Shown in pieces: positions 28,461 through 38,281 of a stretch of 64,000 nt of DNA (its first letter is position 1; each line of letters begins with the position of its first letter). Origin of the DNA: Fischerella sp. PCC 9605 (GTDB lineage Bacteria; Cyanobacteriota; Cyanobacteriia; Cyanobacteriales; Nostocaceae); NCBI RefSeq assembly GCF_000517105.1, contig NZ_KI912154.1:222441-286440 (forward strand), in the 5' to 3' direction. Below the pieces are notes generated by a model. The model had not been told where the DNA came from. It saw only the letters and a list, made by a program, of their open reading frames with translations, and searched no databases. A program made the position numbers and the translations under genes.

Positions 28461-28949
28461 ATGAAAACCCCATTGACTGAAGCGATCGCCGCCGCTGATG
28501 TTCGCGGATCTTACCTGAGCAACACCGAATTGCAAGCAGTATTTGGTCGTTTCAACCGCGCTCGTGCTGGTTTAGAAGCTGCTAAAGCATTTGCTGACAA
28601 TGGTAAGAGATGGGCGGAAGCAGCAGCCAATCATGTATATCAAAAATTCCCCTACACCACCCAAATGCAAGGGCCTCAGTACGCTTCCACTCCAGAAGGC
28701 AAATCTAAGTGCGTACGTGATATTGACCACTATTTACGTACAATCAGCTACTGCTGTGTAGTTGGTGGCACTGGCCCCTTGGATGAATACGTAGTTGCAG
28801 GCTTAAAGGAATTCAACGGCGCTCTTGGCTTATCTCCCAGCTGGTATGTAGCGGCTCTAGAATTTGTCCGTGATAATCATGGGTTGAGTGGTGATGTTGC
28901 TGGTGAAGCCAACACCTATATCAACTATGCAATTAACGCATTGAGCTAA
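28461..28949 (+). CDS. pecA: Phycoerythrocyanin alpha subunit
   Basis: A 162-aa alpha subunit. Cys84 ([14 protein letters not shown]) carries phycoviolobilin, attached and isomerised by PecE/PecF encoded downstream. It differs from CpcA in the helix region ([22 protein letters not shown]) and has [17 protein letters not shown]. It pairs with PecB to form the alpha-beta monomer at rod tips. The spacer to pecC holds heptamer repeats. Confidence 0.95.
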   Translation: MKTPLTEAIAAADVRGSYLSNTELQAVFGRFNRARAGLEAAKAFADNGKRWAEAAANHVYQKFPYTTQMQGPQYASTPEGKSKCVRDIDHYLRTISYCCVVGGTGPLDEYVVAGLKEFNGALGLSPSWYVAALEFVRDNHGLSGDVAGEANTYINYAINALS

Positions 28950-28968
28950 ATTTACACAACTAGTGTCT

Positions 28969-29105
28969 TTTGTCCTTATTTAATGGCTAATGGCTAATGG
29001 CTAATCGAGACTGGTTAGTGATTAGTGGATAGTGGATAGTGGATAGTGGATAGTGGTCAAAAAACAACTACTAACTACTAACTACTAACTACTAACTACT
29101 AACAA
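28969..29105. repeat. Heptamer tandem repeats, pecA-pecC spacer
   Basis: Period-7 units: aatggct copies, then four or more gatagtg copies, then five aactact copies, giving arms that can pair imperfectly. This is STRR DNA typical of filamentous cyanobacteria, inside a transcribed operon. Confidence 0.8.
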
Positions 29106-29182
29106 CAGTGCAATTAGCAATTGGCGATTAGCCATTCGTCATGTTTTAAAAAAGAAACGATTAGAATGGAGCGATTGTAAAG

Positions 29183-30022
29183 ATGACTACTTCAGTCGCA
29201 GAACGCCTAGCAATTAGAGATGAGATAGGCAAAAAAGTAGAACTGCGCCAAAATTGGGACGAAGATGATTTGCAGGTGGTGTTTCGGGCTGCCTACGAGC
29301 AAATTTTTGGTCGTCAAGGTGTGTATGCCAGCCAAAAATTCACCAGCGCCGAAGCAATGCTGCGTAACGGTAAAATCACCGTTAAACAATTTGTTGAAAT
29401 TTTAGCAAAATCTGAATTTTACAGAGAATGCTTCTTTTACAAAAACTCGCAAGTGCGGTTCATTGAATTGAACTACAAGCATTTGTTGGGACGCGCACCC
29501 TACGATCAATCCGAAATCGCATACCACACAGACCTCTACGCTTCTGGTGGTTACAACGCTGAAATCGAATCCTACATTTACAGTTCAGAATATGACAATG
29601 CCTTCGGTAATTACATTGTTCCCTATTACCGTGGGTTTCAGTCAATTCCTGGCATGAAAACAGTGGGATATAACCGCATCTTCGAGCTTTACCGTGGTAG
29701 GGGTAACAGTGATAACGCCCAGTTTGGTGGTAAAAGTTCGCGCTTGCGGTCGAAAATCGCGATGAACATGTCAAATATGATTACGGCACCATTGTCGCCA
29801 GGTTTTGGCTTTGCATCACTAGCACCAACCTTAGTCAGTTCTCCTGCAATGGGAGATGCTCGCATGTTTATCGTCGAAGCGATCGCTGGTGGACTAAACA
29901 CGAAAGTAGCAGTGCGTCGTAGCAGACAAGTTTACACCGTACCCTACGAGCGACTCTCTGCTACCTACCAAGAAATTCACAAGCGTGGCGGCAAGATAGT
30001 TAAGATTGCGCCAGCCTCGTAG
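29183..30022 (+). CDS. pecC: Phycoerythrocyanin-associated rod linker
   Basis: A 279-aa rod linker. The N-terminal PBS-linker domain (~20-170) has the typical [20 protein letters not shown] and YIVPYYRGF motifs. The C-terminal CpcD-like domain (~225-279) reads [11 protein letters not shown] … [21 protein letters not shown]. It joins PEC hexamers to the phycocyanin rod. A ggagcg ribosome binding site precedes the ATG. It is a paralogue of CpcC downstream. Confidence 0.95.
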   Translation: MTTSVAERLAIRDEIGKKVELRQNWDEDDLQVVFRAAYEQIFGRQGVYASQKFTSAEAMLRNGKITVKQFVEILAKSEFYRECFFYKNSQVRFIELNYKHLLGRAPYDQSEIAYHTDLYASGGYNAEIESYIYSSEYDNAFGNYIVPYYRGFQSIPGMKTVGYNRIFELYRGRGNSDNAQFGGKSSRLRSKIAMNMSNMITAPLSPGFGFASLAPTLVSSPAMGDARMFIVEAIAGGLNTKVAVRRSRQVYTVPYERLSATYQEIHKRGGKIVKIAPAS

Positions 30023-30162
30023 AAAAAGGGGGAAAGGGGATAGGGGATAGGGGAAAGGGTAATGGTTAGTGGTTATTAATCATGCTTAATTCCCGATCCC
30101 TAATCCCCAATCCCCGATCCCTAATCCCTAATCCCAATCCAAAATCCAAAATCCAAAATCGA
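30023..30162. repeat. Low-complexity repeats before pecE
   Basis: Octamer/heptamer units of ggggata/aatccc type in both orientations (gataggggataggg … aatccccaatccccg), then three ccaaaat units. They make a longer in-frame start possible for pecE but look like repeat DNA. No ribosome binding site is visible before the pecE ATG. Confidence 0.7.
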
Positions 30163-30936
30163 ATGACTGCTGCTTATTCTGCCGAACCAATTCTTTCTCC
30201 CCAAGCAGCGATCACCGCACTCAAGGGCGAAGATAACCAAATTCGCTATTACGCTGCTTGGTGGTTGGGGAAGCATCAGGTGCAAGCAGGCTGTATGGCG
30301 TTGTGTGAAGCCCTGTTTGATGAACTTTATCGCATTCCATCAGGAGGGTATCCCCTGCGCCGTCAAGCTGCACGGGCTTTAGGGCAACTGAAGAATCCCC
30401 AAGCAGTGCCAGCGTTAATTGCTGCACTGGCATGTGATGACGATCTGCACCTGCGGGAAGCGGTGATTCAGGCTCTAGCAGCGATTGGCGACAAGCGGGC
30501 TGTTGAGCCATTGCTAAATCTCTTGCAATCTAGCCAACAGCAACCCTATGAAGCCTTGATTGAAGCACTAGCCACTTTGCAAGTCTGGTCTGTTCGTCCT
30601 CAGATAGAACCTTTTTTCAAGCATCCTTCTGAACGGGTGCAATGTGCTGCGGCGCGGTATTTGTATCTTTTGACTCAAGAACCCCAATACATCGAACGTA
30701 TTGTCAATAATCTCAACCATGACAATATGTATTTGCGCTGGGCAGCCATATTTGATTTGGGAGCTGTTGGGCATCGCCAAGCAGTAGATGCAATTCTCGC
30801 TGCTCGGGTTCCCAACAGTCTCAAACTGTTAAATTTGAAACGCATTCTCGAAGCTTTATTAGATAGCGATCGCCCCAATCAGGAAACAATCGAGTTACTT
30901 TTTAAAGCAATTGATGATTTGTTAATTCAGCTTTGA
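30163..30936 (+). CDS. pecE: Phycoviolobilin lyase-isomerase subunit PecE
   Basis: A 257-aa HEAT-repeat lyase that, with PecF, attaches phycocyanobilin to PecA Cys84 and isomerises it to phycoviolobilin. The signature IRYYAAWWLGK lies near residue 30. Armadillo/HEAT helices follow (GYPLRRQAARALGQL, LREAVIQALAAIG, VQCAAARYLYLLT). I start at ATG 30163 because the ATG 27 codons upstream lies in repeat DNA. Homologous to CpcE. pecF follows. Confidence 0.94.
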   Translation: MTAAYSAEPILSPQAAITALKGEDNQIRYYAAWWLGKHQVQAGCMALCEALFDELYRIPSGGYPLRRQAARALGQLKNPQAVPALIAALACDDDLHLREAVIQALAAIGDKRAVEPLLNLLQSSQQQPYEALIEALATLQVWSVRPQIEPFFKHPSERVQCAAARYLYLLTQEPQYIERIVNNLNHDNMYLRWAAIFDLGAVGHRQAVDAILAARVPNSLKLLNLKRILEALLDSDRPNQETIELLFKAIDDLLIQL

Positions 30937-30955
30937 GTTAGGGAATCGTTAGTAG

Positions 30956-30990
30956 TTGTAGAGACGTGCCATGGCACGTCTGTACATTGG
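30956..30990. repeat. Interspersed 35-nt palindromic repeat, copy 1
   Basis: Contains the perfect palindrome agacgtgccatggcacgtct. The 35-nt segment is identical, in reverse orientation, to 63678-63712. It sits in the pecE-pecF spacer next to heptamer repeats. Confidence 0.85.
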
Positions 30991-31072
30991 TTAGTAGTTG
31001 GTTTTTTACCACTAACCACTAACTACTAACCACTAACCCAGTCATTTTTTATGTCTGCAATCCTTAACAATC

Positions 31073-31705
31073 ATGAATAAACTGAAATTTACAGATAGCG
31101 AGCAACTAGTTTCGCAATTAAACCGCAGCTCATCGCCAACAGATGCGATATCTGCAATTGCGGCCATATCTGCTAGTGAAATTACGGAAACAGCAGCAAT
31201 TTCTGCCCTCATCCAAGCTTTAAGCTATCATCATGCTACTGTAGCTACGGCAGCAGTTGAAGCGTTGGTAAAGTTAGCACCTGCAACCGTAGAAGCACTA
31301 ATTACTGCCTACCGCAGTTCTACCGATCAGGGCTTGCAAGCCTATATAATTCAAGCTCTAGCCCAAATTGGCGACGACCGAGCATTTGATGTGTTAGCAG
31401 AAGTTGTTGGTACAGCAGTAGCCAATCACTGTCAGGGAAACGTCCGGCGCATTGCAGCACGCGGACTGGGAAAGATTGGCAGTACTACTGATGACCCAGA
31501 AGCGATCCGCCATGCTGTTGAAAAATTGACTTGGGCGTTACTCACTCCAGAAGATTGGGGACTACGTTACGCGGCTGCTGTTTCTTTGCAAGAAATTGCC
31601 ACACCAGAAGCTAAAGCAGCCTTGCAGGTGGGGCTTAATCAAGAAGCAGATAAAGTTGTGCGATCGCGCATCTCAACATCTGTAGAAAAAAATTTGTCAC
31701 ATTAA
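31073..31705 (+). CDS. pecF: Phycoviolobilin lyase-isomerase subunit PecF
   Basis: A 210-aa HEAT-repeat protein, partner of PecE. It contains NHCQGN (residues 118-123; His119, Cys120), a motif reported as characteristic of PecF and needed for isomerisation, and absent from CpcF below, which supports the phycoviolobilin assignment. It is the last gene of the pec group and is followed by a strong hairpin. No clear ribosome binding site precedes the ATG, so translational coupling is possible despite the 136-base gap. Confidence 0.94.
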   Translation: MNKLKFTDSEQLVSQLNRSSSPTDAISAIAAISASEITETAAISALIQALSYHHATVATAAVEALVKLAPATVEALITAYRSSTDQGLQAYIIQALAQIGDDRAFDVLAEVVGTAVANHCQGNVRRIAARGLGKIGSTTDDPEAIRHAVEKLTWALLTPEDWGLRYAAAVSLQEIATPEAKAALQVGLNQEADKVVRSRISTSVEKNLSH

Positions 31706-32404
31706 CTACAGACTGGAAATAAAAAAATCAGCAGGATGAGAGGAATTTATTTTTCTGCCCACCCCTTCCTCTCCTCCTGCTTGTTCTGCTTTCAAAACTT
31801 AATCAGTCTCCACAATACTTCCCCCTCTCCCACTCTCCCGCTAAGGCGATAAATTTCTGCAACTAGCGGCAATATTTAGATTTTTTTGTTACAAAGTCTT
31901 AACATACAGTGGTTGATCGATCAAAGTCATGTTGAACTTGAATAGATTGTTATATATGGGTTTGATAAAAGCTTAAAAAAATATAAACAAAGAAAAGTTG
32001 CGTCAGTTTTTACTTTTTTGTTAAGTTAAGTTACGAAAAAATCATCCTAATCTCAGTTACAGCCCTTGCATGTAAAGGTTTTGAGGCTTTTCTTATTGGT
32101 ATATCTCATTTATTCATAATTTGTAACAGATAATGCCCCTATAGCGTTGTATAAACATAAGCTGGAGGGGTTAAATAACAGGTAAAACTTAAAGGTGGCA
32201 ATCAATTCATAAAGTTTGCCAGTTTCTCATAAAATCACCCCAGTTTCTCATTTTTCTTGTTAAATTTTTTGAACGAGGAAAATGAACAACAAACTTAGAG
32301 AAACCCTCTCGTTCAATGTCTGTTATTAACCGAATCCAATTTGATAAAACAATAGCCAGTTTTAATCAAGACAGCACTCAACTAAGGAATTAGGAGAATA
32401 TTCC
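31706..32404. other. pec-cpc spacer with hairpin and cpc promoter region
   Basis: A 699-base non-coding region. The first 75 bases hold a strong hairpin (listed separately). The rest is AT-rich and should carry the main cpc promoter and a long 5' leader. No -10/-35 call is certain. ggaattaggagaatattcc just before cpcB is a good ribosome binding site. Confidence 0.6.
31730..31781 (+). terminator. Strong hairpin ending the pec transcript
   Basis: Arms agcaggatgagaggaa and ttcctctcctcctgct pair over 16 bp with one mismatch, around a 20-nt loop, just after pecF. No T tract follows, so termination may be partial or the hairpin may be an mRNA 3' stabiliser. Confidence 0.7.
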
Positions 32405-32923
32405 ATGTTAGACGCATTTGCCAAGGTGGTTTCTCAAGCTGACTCCAGAGGCGAATTTTTGAGCAACGAGCAACTCGATGCTTTGAGCAATATGGTAAAA
32501 GACGGCAACAAGCGCCTGGATGTTGTAAACCGCATCACCAGCAATGCTTCCACCATCGTTACCAACGCTGCTCGTGCTTTGTTTGAAGAACAGCCCCAGT
32601 TGATTTCTCCTGGTGGCAACGCTTACACCAACCGTCGCATGGCTGCTTGCCTCCGCGACATGGAAATCATCTTGCGCTATGTTACCTACGCTATCCTCGC
32701 AGGTGATGCCAGCGTTCTCGATGACCGTTGCTTAAATGGCTTGCGCGAAACCTACCAAGCTCTGGGTACTCCTGGTTCTTCCGTGGCAGTTGGCGTTCAG
32801 AAAATGAAAGAAGCTGCGGTTAATATTGCTAACGACCCCAACGGTATCACTAAGGGAGATTGCAGTCAGTTAATGTCTGAAGTAGCTAGCTACTTCGATC
32901 GCGCTGCTGCCGCAGTTGCCTAA
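32405..32923 (+). CDS. cpcB: C-phycocyanin beta subunit
   Basis: 172 aa with Cys82 (MAACLRDME) and Cys153 (KGDCSQL) for phycocyanobilin, and Asn72 ([10 protein letters not shown]), the site methylated in phycocyanin beta subunits. It heads the cpc operon, with a strong ggag-type ribosome binding site. Its product pairs with CpcA in the inner rod discs. Very close to pecB in length and sequence, but the 66-78 region separates the two. Confidence 0.97.
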   Translation: MLDAFAKVVSQADSRGEFLSNEQLDALSNMVKDGNKRLDVVNRITSNASTIVTNAARALFEEQPQLISPGGNAYTNRRMAACLRDMEIILRYVTYAILAGDASVLDDRCLNGLRETYQALGTPGSSVAVGVQKMKEAAVNIANDPNGITKGDCSQLMSEVASYFDRAAAAVA

Positions 32924-33008
32924 TTTTAAGAACACAGCAAAAAAGCCCAGAACCTAAAAAATAGGTATCTAGGCAAAAGTTTACGAAACGTAAAGGAGAT
33001 CTTACACC

Positions 33009-33497
33009 ATGAAAACACCCATTACCGAAGCAATCGCAGCTGCTGATACCCAAGGACGTTTTCTGAGCAACACCGAGCTGCAAGCTGTTCGTGGTCGTTT
33101 GGAGCGTGCTACTGCTAGCATGGAAGCTGCTCGCGCTTTAACTTCCAACGCTCAGCGCTTGATTGATGGTGCAGCTCAAGCTGTATATCAGAAGTTCCCC
33201 TTCACCACCCAAATGAGCGGACCTCAGTACGCTTCTGATTCTCGCGGTAAGTCCAAGTGCGCTCGTGACATCGGCCACTACCTGCGGATGGTTACCTACT
33301 GCTTGGTTGCAGGTGGCACCGGTCCAATGGATGAGTATCTAATTGCTGGTTTGGATGAAATCAACAGCGCTTTTGAATTGTCCCCCAGCTGGTACGTAGA
33401 AGCTTTGAAATACATCAAAGCTAATCATGGTTTGTCTGGTCAAGCTGCTAACGAAGCCAACACCTACATTGATTACGCAATCAACGCTCTTAGCTAG
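33009..33497 (+). CDS. cpcA: C-phycocyanin alpha subunit
   Basis: 162 aa, with Cys84 ([12 protein letters not shown]) carrying phycocyanobilin attached by CpcE/CpcF. aaaggagat is a strong ribosome binding site. It is 85 bases from cpcB and is followed by a 10-bp stem hairpin, so cpcBA probably makes an abundant short transcript with reduced read-through into the linker genes. Confidence 0.97.
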   Translation: MKTPITEAIAAADTQGRFLSNTELQAVRGRLERATASMEAARALTSNAQRLIDGAAQAVYQKFPFTTQMSGPQYASDSRGKSKCARDIGHYLRMVTYCLVAGGTGPMDEYLIAGLDEINSAFELSPSWYVEALKYIKANHGLSGQAANEANTYIDYAINALS

Positions 33498-33505
33498 ATA
33501 GCGTA

Positions 33506-33566
33506 ATGCCCGGAGAGGGATGCAGCTGTATGGAATTACCTAGCAGTTGAATCTCGCTCCGGGCAT
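33506..33566 (+). terminator. Partial terminator / mRNA stabilising hairpin after cpcA
   Basis: atgcccggag and ctccgggcat pair over 10 bp around a ~41-nt loop, followed by agtttt. It sits between cpcA and cpcC, where stoichiometry changes. Classic cpcBA arrangement. Confidence 0.75.
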
Positions 33567-33645
33567 AGTTTTATCTGAAGATTGATAAAAAATATTTATC
33601 AAACGCGCAAAGGAATCTGAGCGTGTAAATAAATAGGGGGAAAAA

Positions 33646-34512
33646 ATGGCGATTACAGCAGCAGCATCCAGGTTGGGAACAGAAGCTTTTAGCAGCACTA
33701 ATGCAGCTAAAGTTGAACTGCGTCCCAATGCCAGTAGAGATGAAGTAGAAGCAGTGATTCGCGCCGTATATCGGCAAGTTTTGGGCAATGACTACATCAT
33801 GGCATCGGAACGCCTTGTCAGTGCCGAATCACTCCTGCGAGATGGTAACCTGACAGTGCGGGAGTTTGTACGTAGCGTTGCCAAGTCAGAGATCTACAAG
33901 AAGAAGTTTTTCTACAACAGCTTCCAAACCCGGTTTATTGAACTCAACTACAAGCATTTGTTGGGTCGTGCTCCTTACGATGAGTCTGAGGTGATTTTCC
34001 ACTTAGACTTGTACCAGAACCAAGGGTACGATACTGAAATTGACTCCTACATAGATTCAGTTGAATACCTGAACAACTTCGGCGACAACATTGTCCCTTA
34101 TTATCGCGGTTTTGAAATTCAAACCGGACAAAAAACCGCTGGCTTTACCCGGATGTTCCGCTTGTATCGGGGTTATGCCAATAGCGATCGCGCCCAGGTA
34201 GAAGGCAGCAAAACCCGGCTAGCCCGCGAACTAGCAACCAATAGCACTTCCTCAATTGTCGGGCCATCTGGCAGCAATACTAACTGGGGATACCGTGCAA
34301 GTGCGGATGTGACTCCCAGAAAGAATATGGGAAATGCTGTAGGAGAGAGCGATCGCGTTTATCGCATCGAAGTAACCGGACAGCGCAACCCTGGTTTCCC
34401 CAGCGTGCGTCGCAGCAGCTATGCGGTCGTCGTACCCTACGAGCGCCTTTTGGATAAAATGGAGCAAATTAAACGCCAAGGTGGCAAAATTGTCAGCATC
34501 ACACCAGCGTAA
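33646..34512 (+). CDS. cpcC: Phycocyanin rod linker
   Basis: A 288-aa linker with an N-terminal PBS-linker domain ([51 protein letters not shown]) and a C-terminal CpcD-like domain ([13 protein letters not shown] … [19 protein letters not shown]). Joins phycocyanin hexamers within rods. gggggaaaaa precedes the ATG. Confidence 0.95.
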   Translation: MAITAAASRLGTEAFSSTNAAKVELRPNASRDEVEAVIRAVYRQVLGNDYIMASERLVSAESLLRDGNLTVREFVRSVAKSEIYKKKFFYNSFQTRFIELNYKHLLGRAPYDESEVIFHLDLYQNQGYDTEIDSYIDSVEYLNNFGDNIVPYYRGFEIQTGQKTAGFTRMFRLYRGYANSDRAQVEGSKTRLARELATNSTSSIVGPSGSNTNWGYRASADVTPRKNMGNAVGESDRVYRIEVTGQRNPGFPSVRRSSYAVVVPYERLLDKMEQIKRQGGKIVSITPA

Positions 34513-34523
34513 CAAAGTGAAAA

Positions 34524-34653
34524 GTTAGGAGTGGGGTTATGAGTTAAGAGTTATGAGTCATGAGTTATGAGTTATGGGTTAAAGAAAATATAAATTCAAA
34601 ACTCCATAATTCTTAACTCCTAACTCTTAACTTCTAGCTCCTAACTCCTAACA
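34524..34653. repeat. Heptamer repeats, cpcC-cpcD spacer
   Basis: gagttat-type heptamers in the first half and ctcctaa/cttaact in the second are reverse complements of each other, so the spacer can fold into a long imperfect hairpin. Confidence 0.75.
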
Positions 34654-34691
34654 ATTGCCTAAAAGCTAATTTTACAGGAGAGGTTAAAAGG

Positions 34692-34934
34692 ATGTTCGGT
34701 CAAACCACAGTTGGTGCTAATGGCATTTCCAGTGCAAACAGCCGGATGTTTCGCTATGAAGTCGTAGGCTTGCGGCAAAACGAAGAAAACGATAAGAATA
34801 ATTACGACATCCGCAACAGTGGCAGCGTATTTATCACCGTGCCATACAACCGCATGAACGAAGAAATGCAGCGGATTACTCGTATGGGCGGTAGAATCGT
34901 CAAAATTGAACCTTTAGTCTCTGCGGGCGAGTAA
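34692..34934 (+). CDS. cpcD: Rod-capping linker CpcD
   Basis: An 80-aa protein consisting of a single CpcD-like domain (MFRYEVVGLRQNEEN … FITVPYNRMNEEMQRITRMGGRIV). It caps the distal end of phycocyanin rods. acaggagaggttaaaagg is a strong ribosome binding site. Confidence 0.95.
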   Translation: MFGQTTVGANGISSANSRMFRYEVVGLRQNEENDKNNYDIRNSGSVFITVPYNRMNEEMQRITRMGGRIVKIEPLVSAGE

Positions 34935-34956
34935 GCTGCTAGTTAACGCTTTGGTG

Positions 34957-35787
34957 ATGATAGAACCGAGTGCGGAAGAATATTTACAAGAAAACGCGCC
35001 GCCACTGACAAAAGAGCAGGCGATCGCTAACCTGCAATCTCCAGATTTAAGTCTCCGCTATTATGCCGCTTGGTGGTTGGGTAAGTTTCGTGTCCGCGAT
35101 CGGGCTGTTGTCGATGCCTTGATTGTGGCGTTAGAGGATGAAGCTGACACAACCGAAATGGGAGGCTATCCTCTACGCCGCAATGCCGCCAGAGCATTAG
35201 GGAAATTGGGTGACACTCGCGCTGTACCAGGCTTGATCCAATGTTTGGAATGCTCTGATTTCTATGTGCGTGAGGCAGCTGCCCAGTCCTTAGCAATGCT
35301 GGGAGACATAACAGCAGCCCCGGCATTAATGCAATTGCTGGGCGGAGGTGTAGCAGCTGCGGTGACAGTACCGGGACGCCCACACTTAACCCAGCCCTAC
35401 GAAGCGGTGTTAGAAGCCTTAGGAGCTATTGGTGCTACTGAGGCTGTTTCCCTAATAGAACCCTTCCTTGAGCATCCAGTACCACGAGTGCAGTGTGCAG
35501 CCGCAAGAGCAATGTACCAACTCACACAAGACACCTCCTATGGAGAACGTTTAGTGAAAGTGTTGGACAGCAGCGATTTAAAATTGCGCCGCGTTGCTTT
35601 AGGGGACTTAGGTGCTATGGGGTATTTGCCAGCAGCAGATGCGATCGCCAATGCCAAGGTTGAAAATAGTTTTAAACTGATTGCCCTCAAAGGGCTGCTA
35701 GAACATCAACTTCAACAAGAGTTAGATGTTTCCTCCTTTGGTGAGGATGCCCTTCGGGTAATGAACTTAATGGATTCACTGTTGTAG
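34957..35787 (+). CDS. cpcE: Phycocyanobilin:CpcA lyase subunit CpcE
   Basis: A 276-aa HEAT-repeat lyase that, with CpcF, attaches phycocyanobilin to CpcA Cys84. Signature LRYYAAWWLGKFRV (~35) is shared with PecE. Repeats include GYPLRRNAARALGKLGDTRAVP and VREAAAQSLAMLGD. ATG 34957 is chosen over TTG/GTG codons two and one codons before it. It lies 22 bases after cpcD and cpcF follows. Confidence 0.95.
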   Translation: MIEPSAEEYLQENAPPLTKEQAIANLQSPDLSLRYYAAWWLGKFRVRDRAVVDALIVALEDEADTTEMGGYPLRRNAARALGKLGDTRAVPGLIQCLECSDFYVREAAAQSLAMLGDITAAPALMQLLGGGVAAAVTVPGRPHLTQPYEAVLEALGAIGATEAVSLIEPFLEHPVPRVQCAAARAMYQLTQDTSYGERLVKVLDSSDLKLRRVALGDLGAMGYLPAADAIANAKVENSFKLIALKGLLEHQLQQELDVSSFGEDALRVMNLMDSLL

Positions 35788-35858
35788 TGATTGGTTAGTG
35801 GTTAGTGGTTAGTAGTTACCAACTAACTACTAACTACTAACTACTAACTACTAACTCT
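35788..35858. repeat. Heptamer repeats, cpcE-cpcF spacer
   Basis: ggttagt units followed by five actaact-type units, reverse complements of one another, so a hairpin can form. STRR type. Confidence 0.75.
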
Positions 35859-35864
35859 TGACCA

Positions 35865-36488
35865 ATGACCAACACCCAACAATTAATTCGTGACGTTGCA
35901 CAAGCAGACTCACCAGCGCAAATGGTAGCAGCAGTACAAAAATTGGCAGCTGCAAAAGATGAGGCGGCAATTGGGACGTTAATTGCTGTGTTTGGTTATA
36001 ACAATCCAGCCGCAGCAGTGGCAGCAGTCGCCGGATTGACGCAGTTAGGAGAAGTAGCTGTACCACAGCTGCTAGCACAGATTGATGATTATAACTATGG
36101 TGCAAGGGCTTACTCGATTCGTGCCTTGGCTGCGATCGCCGATCCTCGCGCCCTAGATGTGTTGCTAGCATCAGCTGCTACTGACTTTGCTCCCAGCGTT
36201 CGTCGTGCCGCAGCCAAAGGATTGGGAAACTTGCGCTTTTCAAAACTAGATATCACAGAACGCCAAAAAGCGCAAGCAAAAGCATTGGAAACCCTAATGT
36301 TCATTTCCCGAGATGCGGACTGGTCGATTCGTTATGCTGCTGTCGTCGGTTTGCAAGCCTTGGCGAAAATACCTGAACTGCAACAGCCAATCCAGGCGAA
36401 ATTTGCAGAAATACTGGCTACTGATGCTGAAAACGCTATCCGTGCTCGCGTGCATCTAGCTCAAAGACAAGTATTGGTTAGTAGTTAG
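35865..36488 (+). CDS. cpcF: Phycocyanobilin:CpcA lyase subunit CpcF
   Basis: 207 aa with HEAT repeats (AAVAAVAGLTQLGEVAVPQL, VRRAAAKGLGNLRFSKL, IRYAAVVGLQALAKI). Partner of CpcE. The segment matching PecF's NHCQGN reads TDFAPS, as expected for a lyase without isomerase function. No ribosome binding site is obvious before ATG 35865. Confidence 0.94.
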   Translation: MTNTQQLIRDVAQADSPAQMVAAVQKLAAAKDEAAIGTLIAVFGYNNPAAAVAAVAGLTQLGEVAVPQLLAQIDDYNYGARAYSIRALAAIADPRALDVLLASAATDFAPSVRRAAAKGLGNLRFSKLDITERQKAQAKALETLMFISRDADWSIRYAAVVGLQALAKIPELQQPIQAKFAEILATDAENAIRARVHLAQRQVLVSS

Positions 36489-36530
36489 TAGTTAGTAGTT
36501 AGTAGTTAGTAGTTAGTAGTTAGTAGTTAT
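36485..36530. repeat. Heptamer repeats (TTAGTAG)n after cpcF
   Basis: Six tandem ttagtag units begin at the cpcF stop codon. Period 7, STRR type, followed by actatccact-type inverse units. Confidence 0.85.
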
Positions 36531-36595
36531 TTGACCACTGACCACTATCCACTAACCAGTCTCTGCGAAACCCTAAAAAAGGTAAGAAGTTAAAG

Positions 36596-37435
36596 ATGGC
36601 GATACCATTACTTCAATCTACTCCAACTACGCAAAATCAGCGTGTCGAAGGCTACGAAGTAGCTAGCGAAGATACACCGACAATTTATCGCTTAGCCGAT
36701 GCTACCTCAGATGCGGATATTGACGCCATCATTTGGGCAGCATATCGGCAGATATTTAGCGAACACCTCATTTTAGAAAAATATCGCCAACCCTACTTAG
36801 AATCGCAATTACGCAATCGGGCAATCAACGTCCGGGATTTTATTCGGGGATTGGGCAAATCTGACGTTTACCGCGACGAAGTAGCAGAAACCAACTCGAA
36901 CTACCGTTTAGTAGACATTAGCTTTAAGCGGTTTTTGGGACGCGCTACCTACGGTAAAGACGAGCAAATTTCCTGGTCGATCGTGATTGCGACCAAAGGT
37001 TTACATGGCTTTATTGACGCCCTAGTAGACTCAGATGAGTACCGCCAGAACTTTGGCGATGACATTGTACCCTTCCAGCGTCGCCGCTTTAAAGATCGAC
37101 CATTTAACTTGGTTAACCCTCGCTATAACGATTACTGGCGCGGTCGTTTGATTGAAACATACTTGGGAGGCCGTTCCTTCTATCAAGTTGTACGCACAGG
37201 ACAAGCAGTACAGCGAGGAGTTCGTCAAGCAATTCCAGCCAACTTTCTGTCAATGGCTGCGAGTGTAACACCAGGCGGGGCAGAATATCAACGTTCGAGC
37301 GATCGCGCTAGAAATATTGCTTCTAGTATACAGATTCCTGACACAACCCGCGAATCTGCAACCCTGCCCCCAACCGTGAAACCTGTACAAGTTGCATTGC
37401 CTTATCGTTACATTCCTGGTAACAAAACAACCTAA
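36596..37435 (+). CDS. cpcG1: Rod-core linker CpcG1
   Basis: A 279-aa rod-core linker with N-terminal PBS-linker domain ([65 protein letters not shown]) and a long, basic Gln/Thr-rich C-terminus that binds allophycocyanin cores. First and longest of four tandem copies. aagaagttaaag precedes the ATG. Confidence 0.94.
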   Translation: MAIPLLQSTPTTQNQRVEGYEVASEDTPTIYRLADATSDADIDAIIWAAYRQIFSEHLILEKYRQPYLESQLRNRAINVRDFIRGLGKSDVYRDEVAETNSNYRLVDISFKRFLGRATYGKDEQISWSIVIATKGLHGFIDALVDSDEYRQNFGDDIVPFQRRRFKDRPFNLVNPRYNDYWRGRLIETYLGGRSFYQVVRTGQAVQRGVRQAIPANFLSMAASVTPGGAEYQRSSDRARNIASSIQIPDTTRESATLPPTVKPVQVALPYRYIPGNKTT

Positions 37436-37436
37436 A

Positions 37437-37500
37437 TAGTCATTAGTCAATAGTCATTAGTCATTAGTTATTAGTAAAAAACAAATGACAAATGACAAAT
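37437..37500. repeat. TAGTCAT heptamer repeats, cpcG1-cpcG2 spacer
   Basis: tagtcat/tagtcaa heptamers followed by acaaatg/acaaata units. Spacer of 86 bases between two linker genes. Confidence 0.75.
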
Positions 37501-37521
37501 AACAAAGGACAGATATTAACA

Positions 37522-38265
37522 ATGTCAATACCTCTATTGCAATATAAACCGAGTTCCCAGAACCAGCGTGTTCCTGGTTACGAAGTACCTAACGAAGATA
37601 CTCCCAGAATCTATCGCTTAGAAGATTCTCCTACTGAAAGCGAAATCAAAGAATTAATTTGGGCTGGGTATCGGCAAGTATTCAGCGAACACGAAAACCT
37701 GCAATTTTATCGCCAAAAAAATTTAGAATCCCAGTTAAAGAACCGGGCAATTACCACACGCGATTTTATTCGTGGTTTAGCAAAATCAGAAGCATTCCGT
37801 CGCCTAGTTGTAGAGACAAACTCTAACTACCGCGTCGTGGAACTTTGCCTCAAACGGTTTTTAGGTCGTGCACCTTACAACAAAGACGAAGAAATTGCTT
37901 GGTCAATTACAATTGCTACCAAAGGTTTTAGTGGCTTTGTTGATGCTTTGATAGACTCTGAAGAGTATCAAACCAACTTTGGTGATAATACTATTCCCTA
38001 CCAACGCCGTCGCTTTAAAGATAGACCCTTTAATTTGGTAACACCTCGTTACGGTAATTACTGGCGCGATAAACAAGAAACTGAGCGCTACAAGTGGGGT
38101 GATATTAATAACTTCTTGGATATGGCGAAGTCCATTGAAATTAAGACAGTTTCCTACACCCCTGTTAGTACTGCTAACATCCAAATTCCCGATACAACAC
38201 GGGAGGCAAAACCGCAGGGTATTCCTGTTTCTATCAGTCCGAGTGCGAGTTTTCCTGTACGTTAA
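37522..38265 (+). CDS. cpcG2: Rod-core linker CpcG2
   Basis: 247 aa from ATG 37522 ([17 protein letters not shown]). Ten codons of open frame upstream lie in repeats and are not used. Motifs: [50 protein letters not shown]. The C-terminal segment (~190-247) is polar without a membrane helix, so it fits a core-binding linker. Confidence 0.93.
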   Translation: MSIPLLQYKPSSQNQRVPGYEVPNEDTPRIYRLEDSPTESEIKELIWAGYRQVFSEHENLQFYRQKNLESQLKNRAITTRDFIRGLAKSEAFRRLVVETNSNYRVVELCLKRFLGRAPYNKDEEIAWSITIATKGFSGFVDALIDSEEYQTNFGDNTIPYQRRRFKDRPFNLVTPRYGNYWRDKQETERYKWGDINNFLDMAKSIEIKTVSYTPVSTANIQIPDTTREAKPQGIPVSISPSASFPVR

Positions 38266-38281
38266 GCTAAAGTAAAGTAGT

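Noticed and set aside
28969-29105. Possible CRISPR array
   Set aside because: Units are 7 bp, contiguous and without unique spacers: STRRs.
30082-30162. Longer start for pecE (27 extra codons, NSRSLIPNPRSLIPNPNP)
   Set aside because: The extension is encoded by tandem octamer repeats. PecE homologues start at about MTAAYSAEP.
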